Shown one piece after another: positions 34,782-44,748 of a stretch of 64,000 bases of DNA. The notes under the pieces were generated by a model, which worked only from the letters and a program-made list of their open reading frames with translations, ran no database searches and had not been told where the DNA came from. A program made the translations under genes and the position numbers. The stretch comes from Alphaproteobacteria bacterium (GTDB lineage Bacteria; Pseudomonadota; Alphaproteobacteria; Micavibrionales; Micavibrionaceae): NCBI GenBank assembly GCA_016699735.1, contig CP065008.1, forward strand, positions 496,001 to 560,000, given 5' to 3'. Within the stretch, counting starts at the first letter, position 1, and the number at the start of each line of letters is the position of its first letter.

Positions 34782-35849
34782 ATGAGATTCCTCCTGCTCC
34801 TCCTCGCCGCCCTGACCCTCTCCGCCCCGCCCGCATGGGCCATGCAATGCGACGAGGAAGCGTTTTCAGAAGAAAACAGCAGAGAAAACATCGAAACCGC
34901 CGACTACATTTTCAGCGGAAAAGTTATTGAAGTTTCTCCGCCTCCCTATTTAGGCGAGAACCTTCCCGAAGAGTTAACGGGACTCTACCCGCCGCCGGGA
35001 AACCCGTATGTCATTAAAATAATTTATAAAATCGAAAAGCTCTACAAGGGAAAAGAAGGAACAGACACAATAACAATTTATGATGGTCTGACTGGGTTTT
35101 TTCTCAAAAATGACCCACAGGAAATGAAAAAAATAATAAAGCGTTACCCGGACCTCATAAATGAAAGCGAAAGAAAAATTTTCTATGCGTACAATTTCGG
35201 CGAAATGTGGCCTATAAATCCTGCAAAAGAACCTTTCTACACCATTCCTATGCTTTGTTTTCACGTGGATGAAAAACATGAAGCGCAAATAAAAAACGGC
35301 ACATATAAATTTCCAGAAAAAGCCGAAAAACAAACGATTTACGAACCTGAAAAAACACAAGAAGACGAAAAATTCGAGAACCTTGAAAACCTGAAATCAT
35401 GGAGTCAAAAAAACCACCCGAAAGCCGAAATAAAAACGATTAATTTCAAAGGCGAGCAAGTAATCTCAATATACGAATACGATCCCGGTCCGATTGAAGG
35501 TTACGAAGGTCAGGACGTTCAACAGTATTTTTTAGCCCTCTATCATCAGCAAAAGAACGGTTCCTATAAAAGGATAGGGGAGTACGACGGAACAATAAAA
35601 ACAGCAGGGGCATCGTTAGCCGTCGAAGGCGATATCTTAAGAATGACGGCCGATGACAGGGGAAAGAAACAATACGTCGATTATGCCATCACCGACCTCC
35701 TCGGCCAGTCCTGCCAGAAGGATGAACACTGCCTCGACGGCTACTACTGCCTGAAGAACGACTATTTCAAACCGCGTGGCCTGTGCTCCCCCTGCGCGGA
35801 TTCGGACCCCGCCACCCCGCCCGCCACCTGCAAGGTAAATAAGCCTTAA
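34782..35849 (+). CDS. Secreted NTR/TIMP-like protein, family member 1
   Basis: 355 residues. The signal peptide (RFLLLLLAALTLSAPPAWA) is followed by an N-terminal domain of the bacterial NTR/TIMP-like type: MQCDEEAF, then ETADYIFSGKVIEV, IEKLYKGKEGTDTITIYDG. Unlike most members the first CxC is reduced to one Cys. The C-terminus is Cys-rich (SCQKDEHCLDGYYCLK, CSPCADSDP). TIMP/NTR domains in animals bind proteases; the bacterial ones have no proven function. The leader DNA is GC-rich and almost identical to that of the genes at 61655 and 63232, while the middle is AT-rich and divergent. It is bounded by repeat islands. Confidence 0.6.
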   Translation: MRFLLLLLAALTLSAPPAWAMQCDEEAFSEENSRENIETADYIFSGKVIEVSPPPYLGENLPEELTGLYPPPGNPYVIKIIYKIEKLYKGKEGTDTITIYDGLTGFFLKNDPQEMKKIIKRYPDLINESERKIFYAYNFGEMWPINPAKEPFYTIPMLCFHVDEKHEAQIKNGTYKFPEKAEKQTIYEPEKTQEDEKFENLENLKSWSQKNHPKAEIKTINFKGEQVISIYEYDPGPIEGYEGQDVQQYFLALYHQQKNGSYKRIGEYDGTIKTAGASLAVEGDILRMTADDRGKKQYVDYAITDLLGQSCQKDEHCLDGYYCLKNDYFKPRGLCSPCADSDPATPPATCKVNKP

Positions 35850-36520
35850 GCCGTTTAAAGCATCCCCGCGCACGCGGGGATCCAATAAAAATACCGGAGA
35901 AAGCTTATAGGCGCAGACGCACGACTAGGCTTAGGCCGCTTCGCGCCTTCGCGATTCAAATGAACCTTCGAGTTTGCAGCCTTGAATCGCAAAGACGCGA
36001 AGACTCAAAGATTCCCGCACTTAAAGTCTCTGTCTTTCTCAGTTTATCTTTGTATTTTTAAACAGATTCCTGCTTTCGCAGGAATGACAGTTCCTTTATT
36101 GAAACTCTGCGCCTCTGCGGCAAAAAATGGATTCCGGCCTCCGCCGGAATGACAACAGAATCACCGTCCGCGTTGTGTTCGCCGTGCTCGTTGTGTTTCA
36201 AAAAACCCTTCGCGTCTTAGCGATTCAAATGAAACCTTCGCGCTTGTGGCTATGAATCGCAAAGCCGCGAAGACTCAAAGCCTCCCGCGCACATTGTCAT
36301 GCCCGCGTAGGCGGGCATCCAGAAAGCTAAACGACAGAGAACGCAGGGATAAACAGAGAGTTTCGCGCCTATGGTCTCTGTTTTCCTCTGTTTATCTCTG
36401 TAGTTTATTTAAAAACAGATTCCTGCTTTCGCAGGAATGACAACAGAAGCGCCGCCCGCGTTGTGCCCGTTGTGATCGCCGTGTTTCAAAAAACACACAC
36501 CGACACCCGCCGGACTTAGT
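35850..36520. repeat. Repeat island 4
   Basis: Modules: CATCCCCGCG...CGCGGGGATCC (35861-35884), CGATTCAAATGAACC / CCTTGAATCGCAAAG (35940-36005), GATTCCTGCTTTCGCAGGAA (36065 and again about 36418), GATTCCGGCCTCCGCCGGAA (36130), GTCATGCCCGCGTAGGCGGG (36296-36322), and the GTTGTGTTCGCCGTGCTCGT module. No gene is supported. Confidence 0.8.
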
Positions 36521-36536
36521 CCACATCGTGTTTCCT

Positions 36537-36560
36537 TTTCTTTCAACAACTTGAAAGAAA
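36537..36560 (-). terminator. Hairpin downstream of tpsB
   Basis: TTTCTTTCAA (36537-36546) pairs perfectly with TTGAAAGAAA (36551-36560) around a 4-nt loop, about 40 nt past the tpsB stop. The stem is AT-rich, so a true terminator is uncertain. Confidence 0.35.
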
Positions 36561-36598
36561 ACAACCGGACCAACTGAGCCCGCTCAACCGGACTAACT

Positions 36599-38335
36599 TC
36601 AGAATTTGTGATTGACGTTCACATAATACCGCGGGTCGGTATCGTCCCGTGCATCCACATCGCGTGTGAGCGGAAACGCCACGGCCAGCCCGGCCTGTGT
36701 CTTCTCGGTGATATCGGCTCTTACGCCCAGACCCGTGGAGCTGAGCGACTCCCGCTTGTCCGCCGAAGACGTCGCATCCTCGTTCCACACCCGCCCGATA
36801 TCGAAGAAGGCGTAAAGCTGGTAATCCTCAATACCCTTGAGGGCGTAAGGCTCGTTCCAGTGCAACTCGGCCTTGCCCGCAATCCCGTCGTCTCCGACGA
36901 TCTCGGATGGATCGTAACCGCGGCCCAGATTGATGCCGCCCACACCAAATTCCTCCGAGGACAGCAGCGGATCGTTCGACCATTGCCCCTGTCCGGCCAC
37001 GAGCAGATTAACCTTCGACGTCACGCGCTGCAGCCGCTGCAAATTCAGCTCCGCCTTGAAATAGCGCGGATCGCCCCGCTCACGCGTGAGGTTGGAATCG
37101 CCCTTGTCGCTGGCCCCGAACCACGACACGCCTTTGGAAACCTCAAGGCTGGCGGAATTCACGCCCACGCCCAGCAGCGTATCGACATACTGCACGTTGC
37201 CCCCGGCCCGCACGGAAGTGATGCGGTCCTCCCGCGTGGGTTCAAGATTGTTCTGGCTGTCCACCTTGCGTTGATCAAGGGTGGCATAGCCGTTAAGATT
37301 CAAATTCCGCGAACGGATAAACGGATGATTGATCGTGCCGGACAACAGCGAGGAACGCCCCTCGACATCGAATTCCCGCAGCGTATAGCCCGGTTCCGTA
37401 GAGGTCAGGCTGGTCAGAAGCCGCACACTCGTCCCCTCCGACCACACCGGAATTTCATAAGAGAGGGAGCCAAAAAGAAGCTCGTCCACTTCGTCCTTCT
37501 GGTCACCCGCCATCACGAATTGCGCCGCGATCCGGTCGTTATACCCGAGAAAGGAATTGATCGCCGCGCTGGCCTGCCCCTCATATTCCCCGAGGAATCG
37601 GCTGCCGAAATTATCGAACCCGATCGCGGCCTCAACCTTGTCGCGCTCGACGATCACCGTCAGATCTGCCGCACCCGTCGTGGTTTTGGAAGGGCTGAGC
37701 ACGGACCGCGCCGTCACCCCCGGCAAATCGTTAATGAGCAGCAGGTTGCGCTCCAGATCCTTGACATTCATCGCCCCGCCGCCTTGCAGGTGTCCGGCCA
37801 GCCTCTGGATCAGGTTGACTTCCGTTTCCTTGTCCACGCCCTGTACATTGACCTTATCGATAAACCCTTCAACGACCTGCAGCCGAACCGTTCCTGTTTC
37901 AATGGTCTGCGGCGGCACGACGACCTGCGTCAGCACAAAACCGTCATTGCGGTATTTCGTGGTCAGCGCCCCGGCAATCGCATAAATATCCGCCAGACTG
38001 ACATTCTTGCCCAGCTTGTCGCGGTATAGCGGGTCGATATCCTCGGCCTTGTAAGTCGTCACCCCGTCGATCTGCAGCGTTTGCAGATCAAACCGGATAG
38101 TCTCCGCGCCTTCGGGCGCCTGCGCCGGCGGCGCACTCTTCACTTCGACATTGGACGACACGTCCGGCAATTTTTGCCCCTCGAGGAAACGCTCCTGCGC
38201 CCGCCCCGGATCGGCACTGCCCGTGGCGTCCGCCACCTGCGCGAAAGCCGGAGCCGGAATGAACCCAAGCGCACCCAGAACGGTGCCGCCGATGAGAGCC
38301 AGCCGGACGGAGGAAAACAATCGTATGCCTGTCAT
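36599..38335 (-). CDS. TpsB: ShlB/FhaC/HecB-family two-partner secretion translocator
   Basis: 578 residues from the ATG at 38335. A signal peptide (SVRLALIGGTVLGALGF, cleavage near AFA-QV) is followed by two POTRA domains (about 70-220; DLQTLQIDGVTTYKAEDIDP and IETGTVRLQVVEGFIDKVNV) and a 16-strand outer-membrane barrel, including the conserved GVGGINLGRGYDPSEIVGDD (VRGY/D-like motif) and the terminal beta-strand DPRYYVNVNHKF ending in Phe. It exports the TpsA protein encoded at 39035. The two genes are divergent, with about 700 bp between them; most TPS pairs are codirectional. Confidence 0.92.
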   Translation of the reverse strand: MTGIRLFSSVRLALIGGTVLGALGFIPAPAFAQVADATGSADPGRAQERFLEGQKLPDVSSNVEVKSAPPAQAPEGAETIRFDLQTLQIDGVTTYKAEDIDPLYRDKLGKNVSLADIYAIAGALTTKYRNDGFVLTQVVVPPQTIETGTVRLQVVEGFIDKVNVQGVDKETEVNLIQRLAGHLQGGGAMNVKDLERNLLLINDLPGVTARSVLSPSKTTTGAADLTVIVERDKVEAAIGFDNFGSRFLGEYEGQASAAINSFLGYNDRIAAQFVMAGDQKDEVDELLFGSLSYEIPVWSEGTSVRLLTSLTSTEPGYTLREFDVEGRSSLLSGTINHPFIRSRNLNLNGYATLDQRKVDSQNNLEPTREDRITSVRAGGNVQYVDTLLGVGVNSASLEVSKGVSWFGASDKGDSNLTRERGDPRYFKAELNLQRLQRVTSKVNLLVAGQGQWSNDPLLSSEEFGVGGINLGRGYDPSEIVGDDGIAGKAELHWNEPYALKGIEDYQLYAFFDIGRVWNEDATSSADKRESLSSTGLGVRADITEKTQAGLAVAFPLTRDVDARDDTDPRYYVNVNHKF

Positions 38336-39034
38336 ATCCTTACACCTTAGCCATAACGCCCCGGCGCAAAAGCGAATCATCGGAGCGCATGAAAAAATTT
38401 TCCAAAAATAAAAATACGCAGGGGGATAAGTAGAATAAAGTGACGCAGAAGAAGGGGTTATAAAGAAAAGCTGATAAGCGACCCCAGCAAAACCGAGAAT
38501 ATCTATTTTATCGAAACTTGCAAGGGCTTTTCTTTTGACCCGCGGTTGGGTTTGCAAAAACGAGTCCAGAAAATAAAAAATTTTATATTTTCATAAACAC
38601 AAAAACATTTTCTTCTAATAAAACGAAAACGCAGGTCTGGCGCGAAGAAAAAAGAATTTGCACGTCATTTGCATAAAGGTTGATCCGGTGCATAAACCAC
38701 AGAAGGGCGTCTAAAGATTTGTTTGCATCCTATTGAAAGCTTTTAAAAAAGATGCAATATAAGCGCAATGCACTCAAAAGAGTTCTGGAAAGACTTCTCT
38801 GGCAAGGCCGCAAGCGGCGCAGACAGTTTGTAACAGAGCGGCTTTGAAGGCTTTTTCAAATCTGGCGCATAAACGAGTCATGCGCCTCCGCCGTTAAAAA
38901 CGGCAGACCCTTACTGCGTAAACACTGCTGCGTAAAAACCTGAACCCATACTGCGTAAACAGAGCAACGCGACAATCTTCGCGTCCGGTAAACGCTATTC
39001 TTTTGTAAAGTTTTATAAATAGAGGGACCAAAAA
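38336..39034. promoter_or_regulatory. AT-rich tpsB-tpsA divergent control region
   Basis: About 700 bp without a supported gene. It is strongly AT-rich (long A/T runs near 38560-38620) and carries three copies of CTGCGTAAA in direct orientation (38914-38922, 38928-38936, 38951-38959) close upstream of the tpsA start at 39035. The length and repeats suit control of two divergent promoters. I cannot place exact -35/-10 elements. Confidence 0.5.
38914..38959 (+). repeat. Three direct CTGCGTAAA repeats upstream of tpsA
   Basis: Exact 9-mers start at 38914, 38928 and 38951 (spacings 14 and 23 bp), lying 76-121 nt before the tpsA start. Tandem half-sites like this are typical of transcription-factor binding, but the factor is unknown. 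Confidence 0.55.
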
Positions 39035-42000
39035 ATGACAAAAATATCCGTGACCGCCATTCGCAAAACCGCCAGACTCCGTTTTCTTTTGACAACCACG
39101 GCGGTCTTGGCCTCCGGTTCCCTCATAAGTGCAAACAGCGCCTTAGCGGTCGATGACCACGCGGACTGGGACGGGGTGTCGATTGTCGAAGGGCAGGGCA
39201 CGGTCACGGACACGGGCGTCGGAACGACGACCATCGACCAGATCTCCAACCGCGCCATCGGCGAGGCGCAGGAACTGCACATCGGCAAGATGGGCGAAGT
39301 CACCATCAATCAGAATTCCAAGGACTCCCTCTTTGTCGGCCGCGTTATCGGCGACCATTCTGACCCGACCCAGATCCTCGGCAAGCTCTCCGCCGATGGC
39401 CGCGTCATGATTATCGACCGCAACGGCGTGTTTTTCGGCCAGGATTCCACCGTCGATGCCTCCGGCATTGCCGTGACCACGGGCGACGTCGCCAACACCG
39501 ACATCATGGATGGAAATGAAAACTACACGTTCCAGAATTTCGGCAACGGCGAGATCGTCCTCGAAGGCACCGTGAACGTCAATGACGCGGGTCTGGCCGC
39601 CTTCGTTGCGCCGACCGTCAAGAACCGCGGCGTGATTAACGCCAAGATGGGTAACGTCGTGATCGCCGGCGGCGAGAAGGCCACGCTTGACCTTTATGGC
39701 GACGGGCTGGTTGAAGTGGCCGTGGACGGCGCACTCGGCAACACGCTTCTGGAAAACAAGGGCTCGATCAACGCCGAAGGCGGATCGGTCGTCATGACCG
39801 CGCAATCCGCGAAGGACGTCGTGGACAATGTGATTAACAACGAAGGCCTGATCAACGTCAGCGCTGTCACCCAGCAGGGCGGCAAAATTATCCTCTCCGG
39901 CGGCGACAAGGGCAAGGTCAGCAATACCGGCAAACTCGACGCCTCGGGCACCACGGGCGGTTCCGTCAAAATCACCGGACAGGCGGTTGAACTGGGATCG
40001 GCTTCCGAAATCAAGGCCAACGCCTCAGGCGGCGAAGCCGGAAAGATTGAAACCCTCGGCGCTGAAAAACTGGCCGTGAACGGCAAGCTTCAGGCGCAGG
40101 GCGAAGGCAAGAGCGGATTCATCGAAACCTCCGCGCCGGACGTCTCTGTGGACGCCGGAACGGAAATCCGCGCCGGTAAATGGCTTCTCGACCCCACCAG
40201 CATCGTGGTCGATAACGCCCTCGCAGGCGTGATTGAAGGCCAACTCACCGTCGGCGACGCCGAAATCACCACCCCGGCGGCGGGTGTTCAACTCGGCCGT
40301 ATCGACTTTAACAGCACGGTGGACTGGGCGACGGCCAACACCTTCACCGCCAACGCCATCGACGATATTTTCTTCAACGGCGGTGGTGGCCTCAATGCCA
40401 CGGGCGGCGGCAATATCGTCCTCAACGCGGGCGATGATATCCGGATGTTCAACACCAGCACCGGCATCAACACCAACGGCGGCGACGTGACCCTGAACGC
40501 GTTTCAGGAAGTCGCCCTGCGCGGCGGCGCGGGCATCGACGCCAATGGCGGCGATATCGTCATCAACAACCAGACCGGGGGATTCTACGGCTTCGCCAAC
40601 TCCCTGAACACCACCGGAACCGGAACGATTACCCTCAACCAGTTCAAGGACAATATTGAAAACCCCCCCGGCACCGTCTCGACCATCCAGAACGCGATTG
40701 ACGCGCTCAACAACACCGGAACGGGCCTCAACACCATCAATGTCAAATCCGGCACCTACAATGAGCAGGTGAACATCGACCACGACCACATCGCGCTGAT
40801 TGGCAAACCCGGCGACCCGCTGGTCCCCGGCGCGGCGGCGGATGCGCCCCTCGTGCAAGGAACCTCACCGACCGACGGCGTCGGCTTTAATGTCGTCGGC
40901 GACCTCTCCGATGTAACGGTCAGCGGCTTTAGAATCGACAACTTCAAAACGGGCGTCCGCGCCGATATCGGCGGCGGCACTGTCCATCCCGGCACGGGCC
41001 TCAAGGTAAACAACAATACGATGACCAATGTCGATCAGGGCGTATTTTCGGACGAAGTTGCAGACGTGCTGATCAGCTACAATGACATCGACGCCAAGAA
41101 TCTCGGCGTTCACCTCGAGGATTCGGGCAGCAGCTTCTCCTTGATCGACAACAACATCTTCAGGAACACCCGCGGACCGCTGACCGGAACCGCCGTGTCG
41201 ATCCGCGATACCTTCTCGGACGACGAGATGGCGGTCTACGTCGAAAGAAACGACATCAGCGGCTTTGATACAGGCATCGCGCTCGAGGAAGTAACGGAAC
41301 TCACGCCGGATCTGATAAGAATTTACCAGAACAACATCACGGGGAATGACACCGGAATCCTAGCCGTGATCGGCTCGGATGCCGGAACAGCAAAAGCGTT
41401 CAACAACAACATCTCCGGCAATTTCTTTAAAAACATAGACAATTCCGGTTCGGGCGTATTCGACGCTTCCGGCAACTGGTTCGGCACCACCGATGAGGCC
41501 AGCGTGATCGCAAGCAACCTCGGTCTTGTCGATGTCTCGCCCTATCTCGCCAGCGGCACGGATGCGGATCTTGGCCTGAATGGCTTTCAGGGAGATTTCA
41601 GCACGCTTTATGTCACCGATGAGGGCGCGCAGACCCACGGTATCATCGACGAAGCCATTGGCCTTGTGAATCCTCATGGCCAGATTTTCGTCAATGACGG
41701 CCTCTACACCGAAAACATTCTGGTCGATAAATCCCTCAAGCTGACGGGCCTCGGCACGGCGGTCCTCAACCCTGAATTTGCCGGCGAGGCGCTGATGACC
41801 ATCACGGCCTCCGACGTGAATATCGACCCGCTGGTCTTTGATGGCCTCGGCATCGTCAAGCACGGCATCGTCTCCAACAACACGGGCAACCACGGCCTCA
41901 TCGTCGAGGGCAACACCTTCCGCAACTTCAAGAAAAGCGCGATTTTGCTGAAAGCCACCCAGGGCGGCAATATGCTGATCCGCGGCAACACCATGGAAGG

Positions 42001-44542
42001 CTCAATGAATCAGGGCATTCAGACGGGAACCCTCCAGAAGGGAACCTACATGACGATCGATAACAACAATTTCGGCTCGGAGGCCGATCCCCTGAACTAT
42101 ATCGGGGTCGATATCGGACGTCTCCGCAACTCTTCGGTGTATATTTCCGGCAACTCTGTGTACGCCAAGGACCGCGGCATCAGCGTCACCAACACGAAGG
42201 GCAGCACGGTCGAAATCGACCACAACCTCGTCAGAAGCACTCTGGCCGCCGTGAACTTCCACGGCATCGAGGGCGGATCGGAAGTAGCCATCCACGACAA
42301 CGATCTTGTCTCCTCCCACGGAACGGGCATCCAGTTTAATACCGGCCCGGTCAACCCCTCGAACAACGTTTCGGCCTCGACGGTTTCCGTTTACGATAAT
42401 ATCAAAATCGAAGGCAACGGTGGTTTCGGGATAGATTTCTTCCCCGGCGATCTGAGCGGCGGTGCGGTGATCAACATCACCAATAACGAAACCATCAAGG
42501 GCTTATTGGACGGCATTTATGTCGGCGATGACACGCTCGGCGGCGCCACTGTGAATATTACAGACAACGGCACAATCACCGATACGCCGGACGGTCTGGT
42601 CGGCTCGAACGGCATTACCGGCCTTCAGGGCAATGGTATTAGGCTGAACAATATCGCCTCCTCGAACATCTCTGGAAACTATATCCATGATGTCGGTCAG
42701 GACGGTGTTGGCCTGTTCAACTTTAATAACACCGAAATCGGCCACAACCTGATTGAAAACACCGGCGATGACGGCATCGAGGCCGTGAACGGCGGGACGG
42801 TCAATATACACGACAACACCCTGCGCAACATCGGCGGAACGCCGGTTCTCCCGATCGCCCCGGCGGCCAAGGCCGAGATTTCAAGTGGCGATGAATGGGG
42901 CGCGGATGGCATCCACGTCCGCAACGTCGGCCTTCCGGTCCTGATGGATAGTGCCCCTGAATCCTCAGCCGGCCCGTCCGAGATTCCCTTCTACCCGGTC
43001 CTCATTCAGGGCAACAAGGTGGATACAACCACGGATGACGGGATCCAGGTGCTCTACAGCGGCGACGCCTATATCGCCAACAACAACCTGAGCAACATCG
43101 GCAGCCTCTTCGTTCCCTCCGCCGCCGCGCCTGAAGGGGCCACGGAAATCTCCGGTGTCGGTTTCGATACCTGGGGGGCCGACGGCATCCATGTCATCGC
43201 TCAGGAATCTGTAATTCCCTCGACGATTGAGGCTGAGGAAACCGCTGTCGGAACAGTTAACAAGACTACGATCATCAACAACACGATGAACGGGGTTTTG
43301 GACGACGGCATCGAGACGGTCGGCGTCAACGACCTTCTGATCGACTCCAACACGGTCAACAATGTCGGCGATGACGGGATCAACATCCTCGGTTTCGGGG
43401 GCTTCAGTGTCGATCCGCCGACCTCTTCGGGAGGGGACTCTGAATTTCTGGTCCTGCCCGGATCGTCCTACAACGCGGTCGTGACCAACAACACGGTCAG
43501 CGACGCCGGGGGTGACGGCATCCAGTCTGCGGGTTATGACACGCTGGACGTCAGCGGCAACAACGTCAGCAACGCCTTCTTCAATGGCCTCTATATCTCC
43601 GGCCCCAACAATGGCAGCGTTCTGATGCAGGACAACACCTTCACTAACAACGGCCATGTCGAAAGCGATGCTTTGGTTGGCGCGGGCGCCCGTTTCGAAA
43701 GCGGCGATATCGACATGAGCGATCTCACTCGCCCCAACTTCTTCGTGAACACGACGGGAGGCAAGGCGCTGGGGATGCAGTTCGATCCCGCCGAGAGCGT
43801 CATATTTACAAGTGCGGAATACGGCGAACTCTTCGCCGAGCCGCTCGTTCCGGTGACTCTAGCCAACCTGACCATCGTCAACGAAACCCTGGGCGCGACC
43901 ACGTTTGATGGCTACACGCCGGAGGACAGCTTCTACGTCCGTTTTGAAGACGGGGCGATTCTGAATGATCTGGGCGAAGTCATCGTCATCGATGGCACCG
44001 ACGCCACCTTCGACGGGATTCTGCCGTCCTCGACTGGAGACATCCTCTCGGCCGACGACCTGAATTTCATCGAGCAGCGCCTCTGGGATGCCGATGACCC
44101 GCTGCTCGATGGCCGCGGCCAGATCTTCGTGGGCGACCCCGCACAGCTCAGCCTCAACAACATCCAGGATTTCTTTAATGATTTCCGGGCTGGCGAAGGG
44201 CAGGGCAACGGACTGAACGTCACCATTCTGGGACTTCCGCCCGTCGGGCCGCTCGCTCCGCAGAATCTGAGCGCCCCGAATATTAACCTTGCGGACATCA
44301 GCCCGCAGGCGGGTGGAAGCGGAGAGCAGCAGACTCCCGACCAGCCTGTTGAGGTCGCCAATATCGACCCGGCGGCCGGTGGGGAAAATGAAGCTCCCGC
44401 AGCCGGAAGCTCCGAGCAGGTGGGGTGCTGGTCCGACCTGACCAATGTTCTGGGAACCGGCAAACCGGCCTCCATCAGCGACGATGGTTCCGCCGAAACC
44501 GCTATGGAGCAGGCCGTGAGCTGCGGAACCCAGCAAATCTGA
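39035..44542 (+). CDS. TpsA: filamentous-haemagglutinin-like secreted beta-helix adhesin
   Basis: 1,835 residues. An extended signal peptide (about 1-38, LRFLLTTTAVLASGSLISA) leads into the TPS/haemagglutination-activity domain (QELHIGKMGEVTINQNSKDS, then IIDRNGVFFGQDSTVDASGI), where the usual NPNGI is DRNGV. A long right-handed beta-helix follows, with PbH1-type rungs over about 590-1560; recurring DDGI/ADGI cores are visible (GDDGIEAVNGG, DDGIQVLYSG, ADGIHVIAQ, DDGINILGFG). The C-terminus has two Cys about 30 apart (GCWSDLTN and SCGTQQI), a feature of some TPS exoproteins held at the surface. The product should be exported by TpsB and act in adhesion or contact. A terminator follows. Confidence 0.9.
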   Translation: MTKISVTAIRKTARLRFLLTTTAVLASGSLISANSALAVDDHADWDGVSIVEGQGTVTDTGVGTTTIDQISNRAIGEAQELHIGKMGEVTINQNSKDSLFVGRVIGDHSDPTQILGKLSADGRVMIIDRNGVFFGQDSTVDASGIAVTTGDVANTDIMDGNENYTFQNFGNGEIVLEGTVNVNDAGLAAFVAPTVKNRGVINAKMGNVVIAGGEKATLDLYGDGLVEVAVDGALGNTLLENKGSINAEGGSVVMTAQSAKDVVDNVINNEGLINVSAVTQQGGKIILSGGDKGKVSNTGKLDASGTTGGSVKITGQAVELGSASEIKANASGGEAGKIETLGAEKLAVNGKLQAQGEGKSGFIETSAPDVSVDAGTEIRAGKWLLDPTSIVVDNALAGVIEGQLTVGDAEITTPAAGVQLGRIDFNSTVDWATANTFTANAIDDIFFNGGGGLNATGGGNIVLNAGDDIRMFNTSTGINTNGGDVTLNAFQEVALRGGAGIDANGGDIVINNQTGGFYGFANSLNTTGTGTITLNQFKDNIENPPGTVSTIQNAIDALNNTGTGLNTINVKSGTYNEQVNIDHDHIALIGKPGDPLVPGAAADAPLVQGTSPTDGVGFNVVGDLSDVTVSGFRIDNFKTGVRADIGGGTVHPGTGLKVNNNTMTNVDQGVFSDEVADVLISYNDIDAKNLGVHLEDSGSSFSLIDNNIFRNTRGPLTGTAVSIRDTFSDDEMAVYVERNDISGFDTGIALEEVTELTPDLIRIYQNNITGNDTGILAVIGSDAGTAKAFNNNISGNFFKNIDNSGSGVFDASGNWFGTTDEASVIASNLGLVDVSPYLASGTDADLGLNGFQGDFSTLYVTDEGAQTHGIIDEAIGLVNPHGQIFVNDGLYTENILVDKSLKLTGLGTAVLNPEFAGEALMTITASDVNIDPLVFDGLGIVKHGIVSNNTGNHGLIVEGNTFRNFKKSAILLKATQGGNMLIRGNTMEGSMNQGIQTGTLQKGTYMTIDNNNFGSEADPLNYIGVDIGRLRNSSVYISGNSVYAKDRGISVTNTKGSTVEIDHNLVRSTLAAVNFHGIEGGSEVAIHDNDLVSSHGTGIQFNTGPVNPSNNVSASTVSVYDNIKIEGNGGFGIDFFPGDLSGGAVINITNNETIKGLLDGIYVGDDTLGGATVNITDNGTITDTPDGLVGSNGITGLQGNGIRLNNIASSNISGNYIHDVGQDGVGLFNFNNTEIGHNLIENTGDDGIEAVNGGTVNIHDNTLRNIGGTPVLPIAPAAKAEISSGDEWGADGIHVRNVGLPVLMDSAPESSAGPSEIPFYPVLIQGNKVDTTTDDGIQVLYSGDAYIANNNLSNIGSLFVPSAAAPEGATEISGVGFDTWGADGIHVIAQESVIPSTIEAEETAVGTVNKTTIINNTMNGVLDDGIETVGVNDLLIDSNTVNNVGDDGINILGFGGFSVDPPTSSGGDSEFLVLPGSSYNAVVTNNTVSDAGGDGIQSAGYDTLDVSGNNVSNAFFNGLYISGPNNGSVLMQDNTFTNNGHVESDALVGAGARFESGDIDMSDLTRPNFFVNTTGGKALGMQFDPAESVIFTSAEYGELFAEPLVPVTLANLTIVNETLGATTFDGYTPEDSFYVRFEDGAILNDLGEVIVIDGTDATFDGILPSSTGDILSADDLNFIEQRLWDADDPLLDGRGQIFVGDPAQLSLNNIQDFFNDFRAGEGQGNGLNVTILGLPPVGPLAPQNLSAPNINLADISPQAGGSGEQQTPDQPVEVANIDPAAGGENEAPAAGSSEQVGCWSDLTNVLGTGKPASISDDGSAETAMEQAVSCGTQQI

Positions 44543-44563
44543 TAATTTCATAGAAAAAAACAC

Positions 44564-44589
44564 AAAAAGCCCGTAAATGCGGGCTTTTT
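44564..44589 (+). terminator. Rho-independent terminator of tpsA
   Basis: AAAAAGCCCG (44564-44573) pairs with CGGGCTTTTT (44580-44589) around a 6-nt loop, 22 nt after the tpsA stop, with further T residues beyond. Confidence 0.9.
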
Positions 44590-44748
44590 CCTTTATTAAC
44601 CTTTTTATGTGATAAAAGACTTGCAAAGACCCTGGAATTTGGGCTTAAGTTAAAAAAATTTTTGAATAACAGGGGGTTGCACTCGCGTTATTTTCTGTCA
44701 AAATAAGGCGTTTTAAGACCCTTGGTTCGAAGGTAAGGTTTTTCTGAG

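Noticed and set aside
34319..34930. Open frame through repeat island 3 into the TIMP-like gene
   Set aside because: Its sequence comes from repeat modules and then runs out of frame through a gene with a clear signal peptide.
39035..44542. Contact-dependent inhibition (CdiA) toxin system
   Set aside because: The C-terminus has no VENN-type boundary or toxin domain, and no immunity-like gene overlaps the end; the next gene is after a terminator.
44590..44748. Clear promoter before the 44.7 kb gene
   Set aside because: TTGCAC and nearby AT hexamers are present, but no pair with good match and spacing could be fixed.
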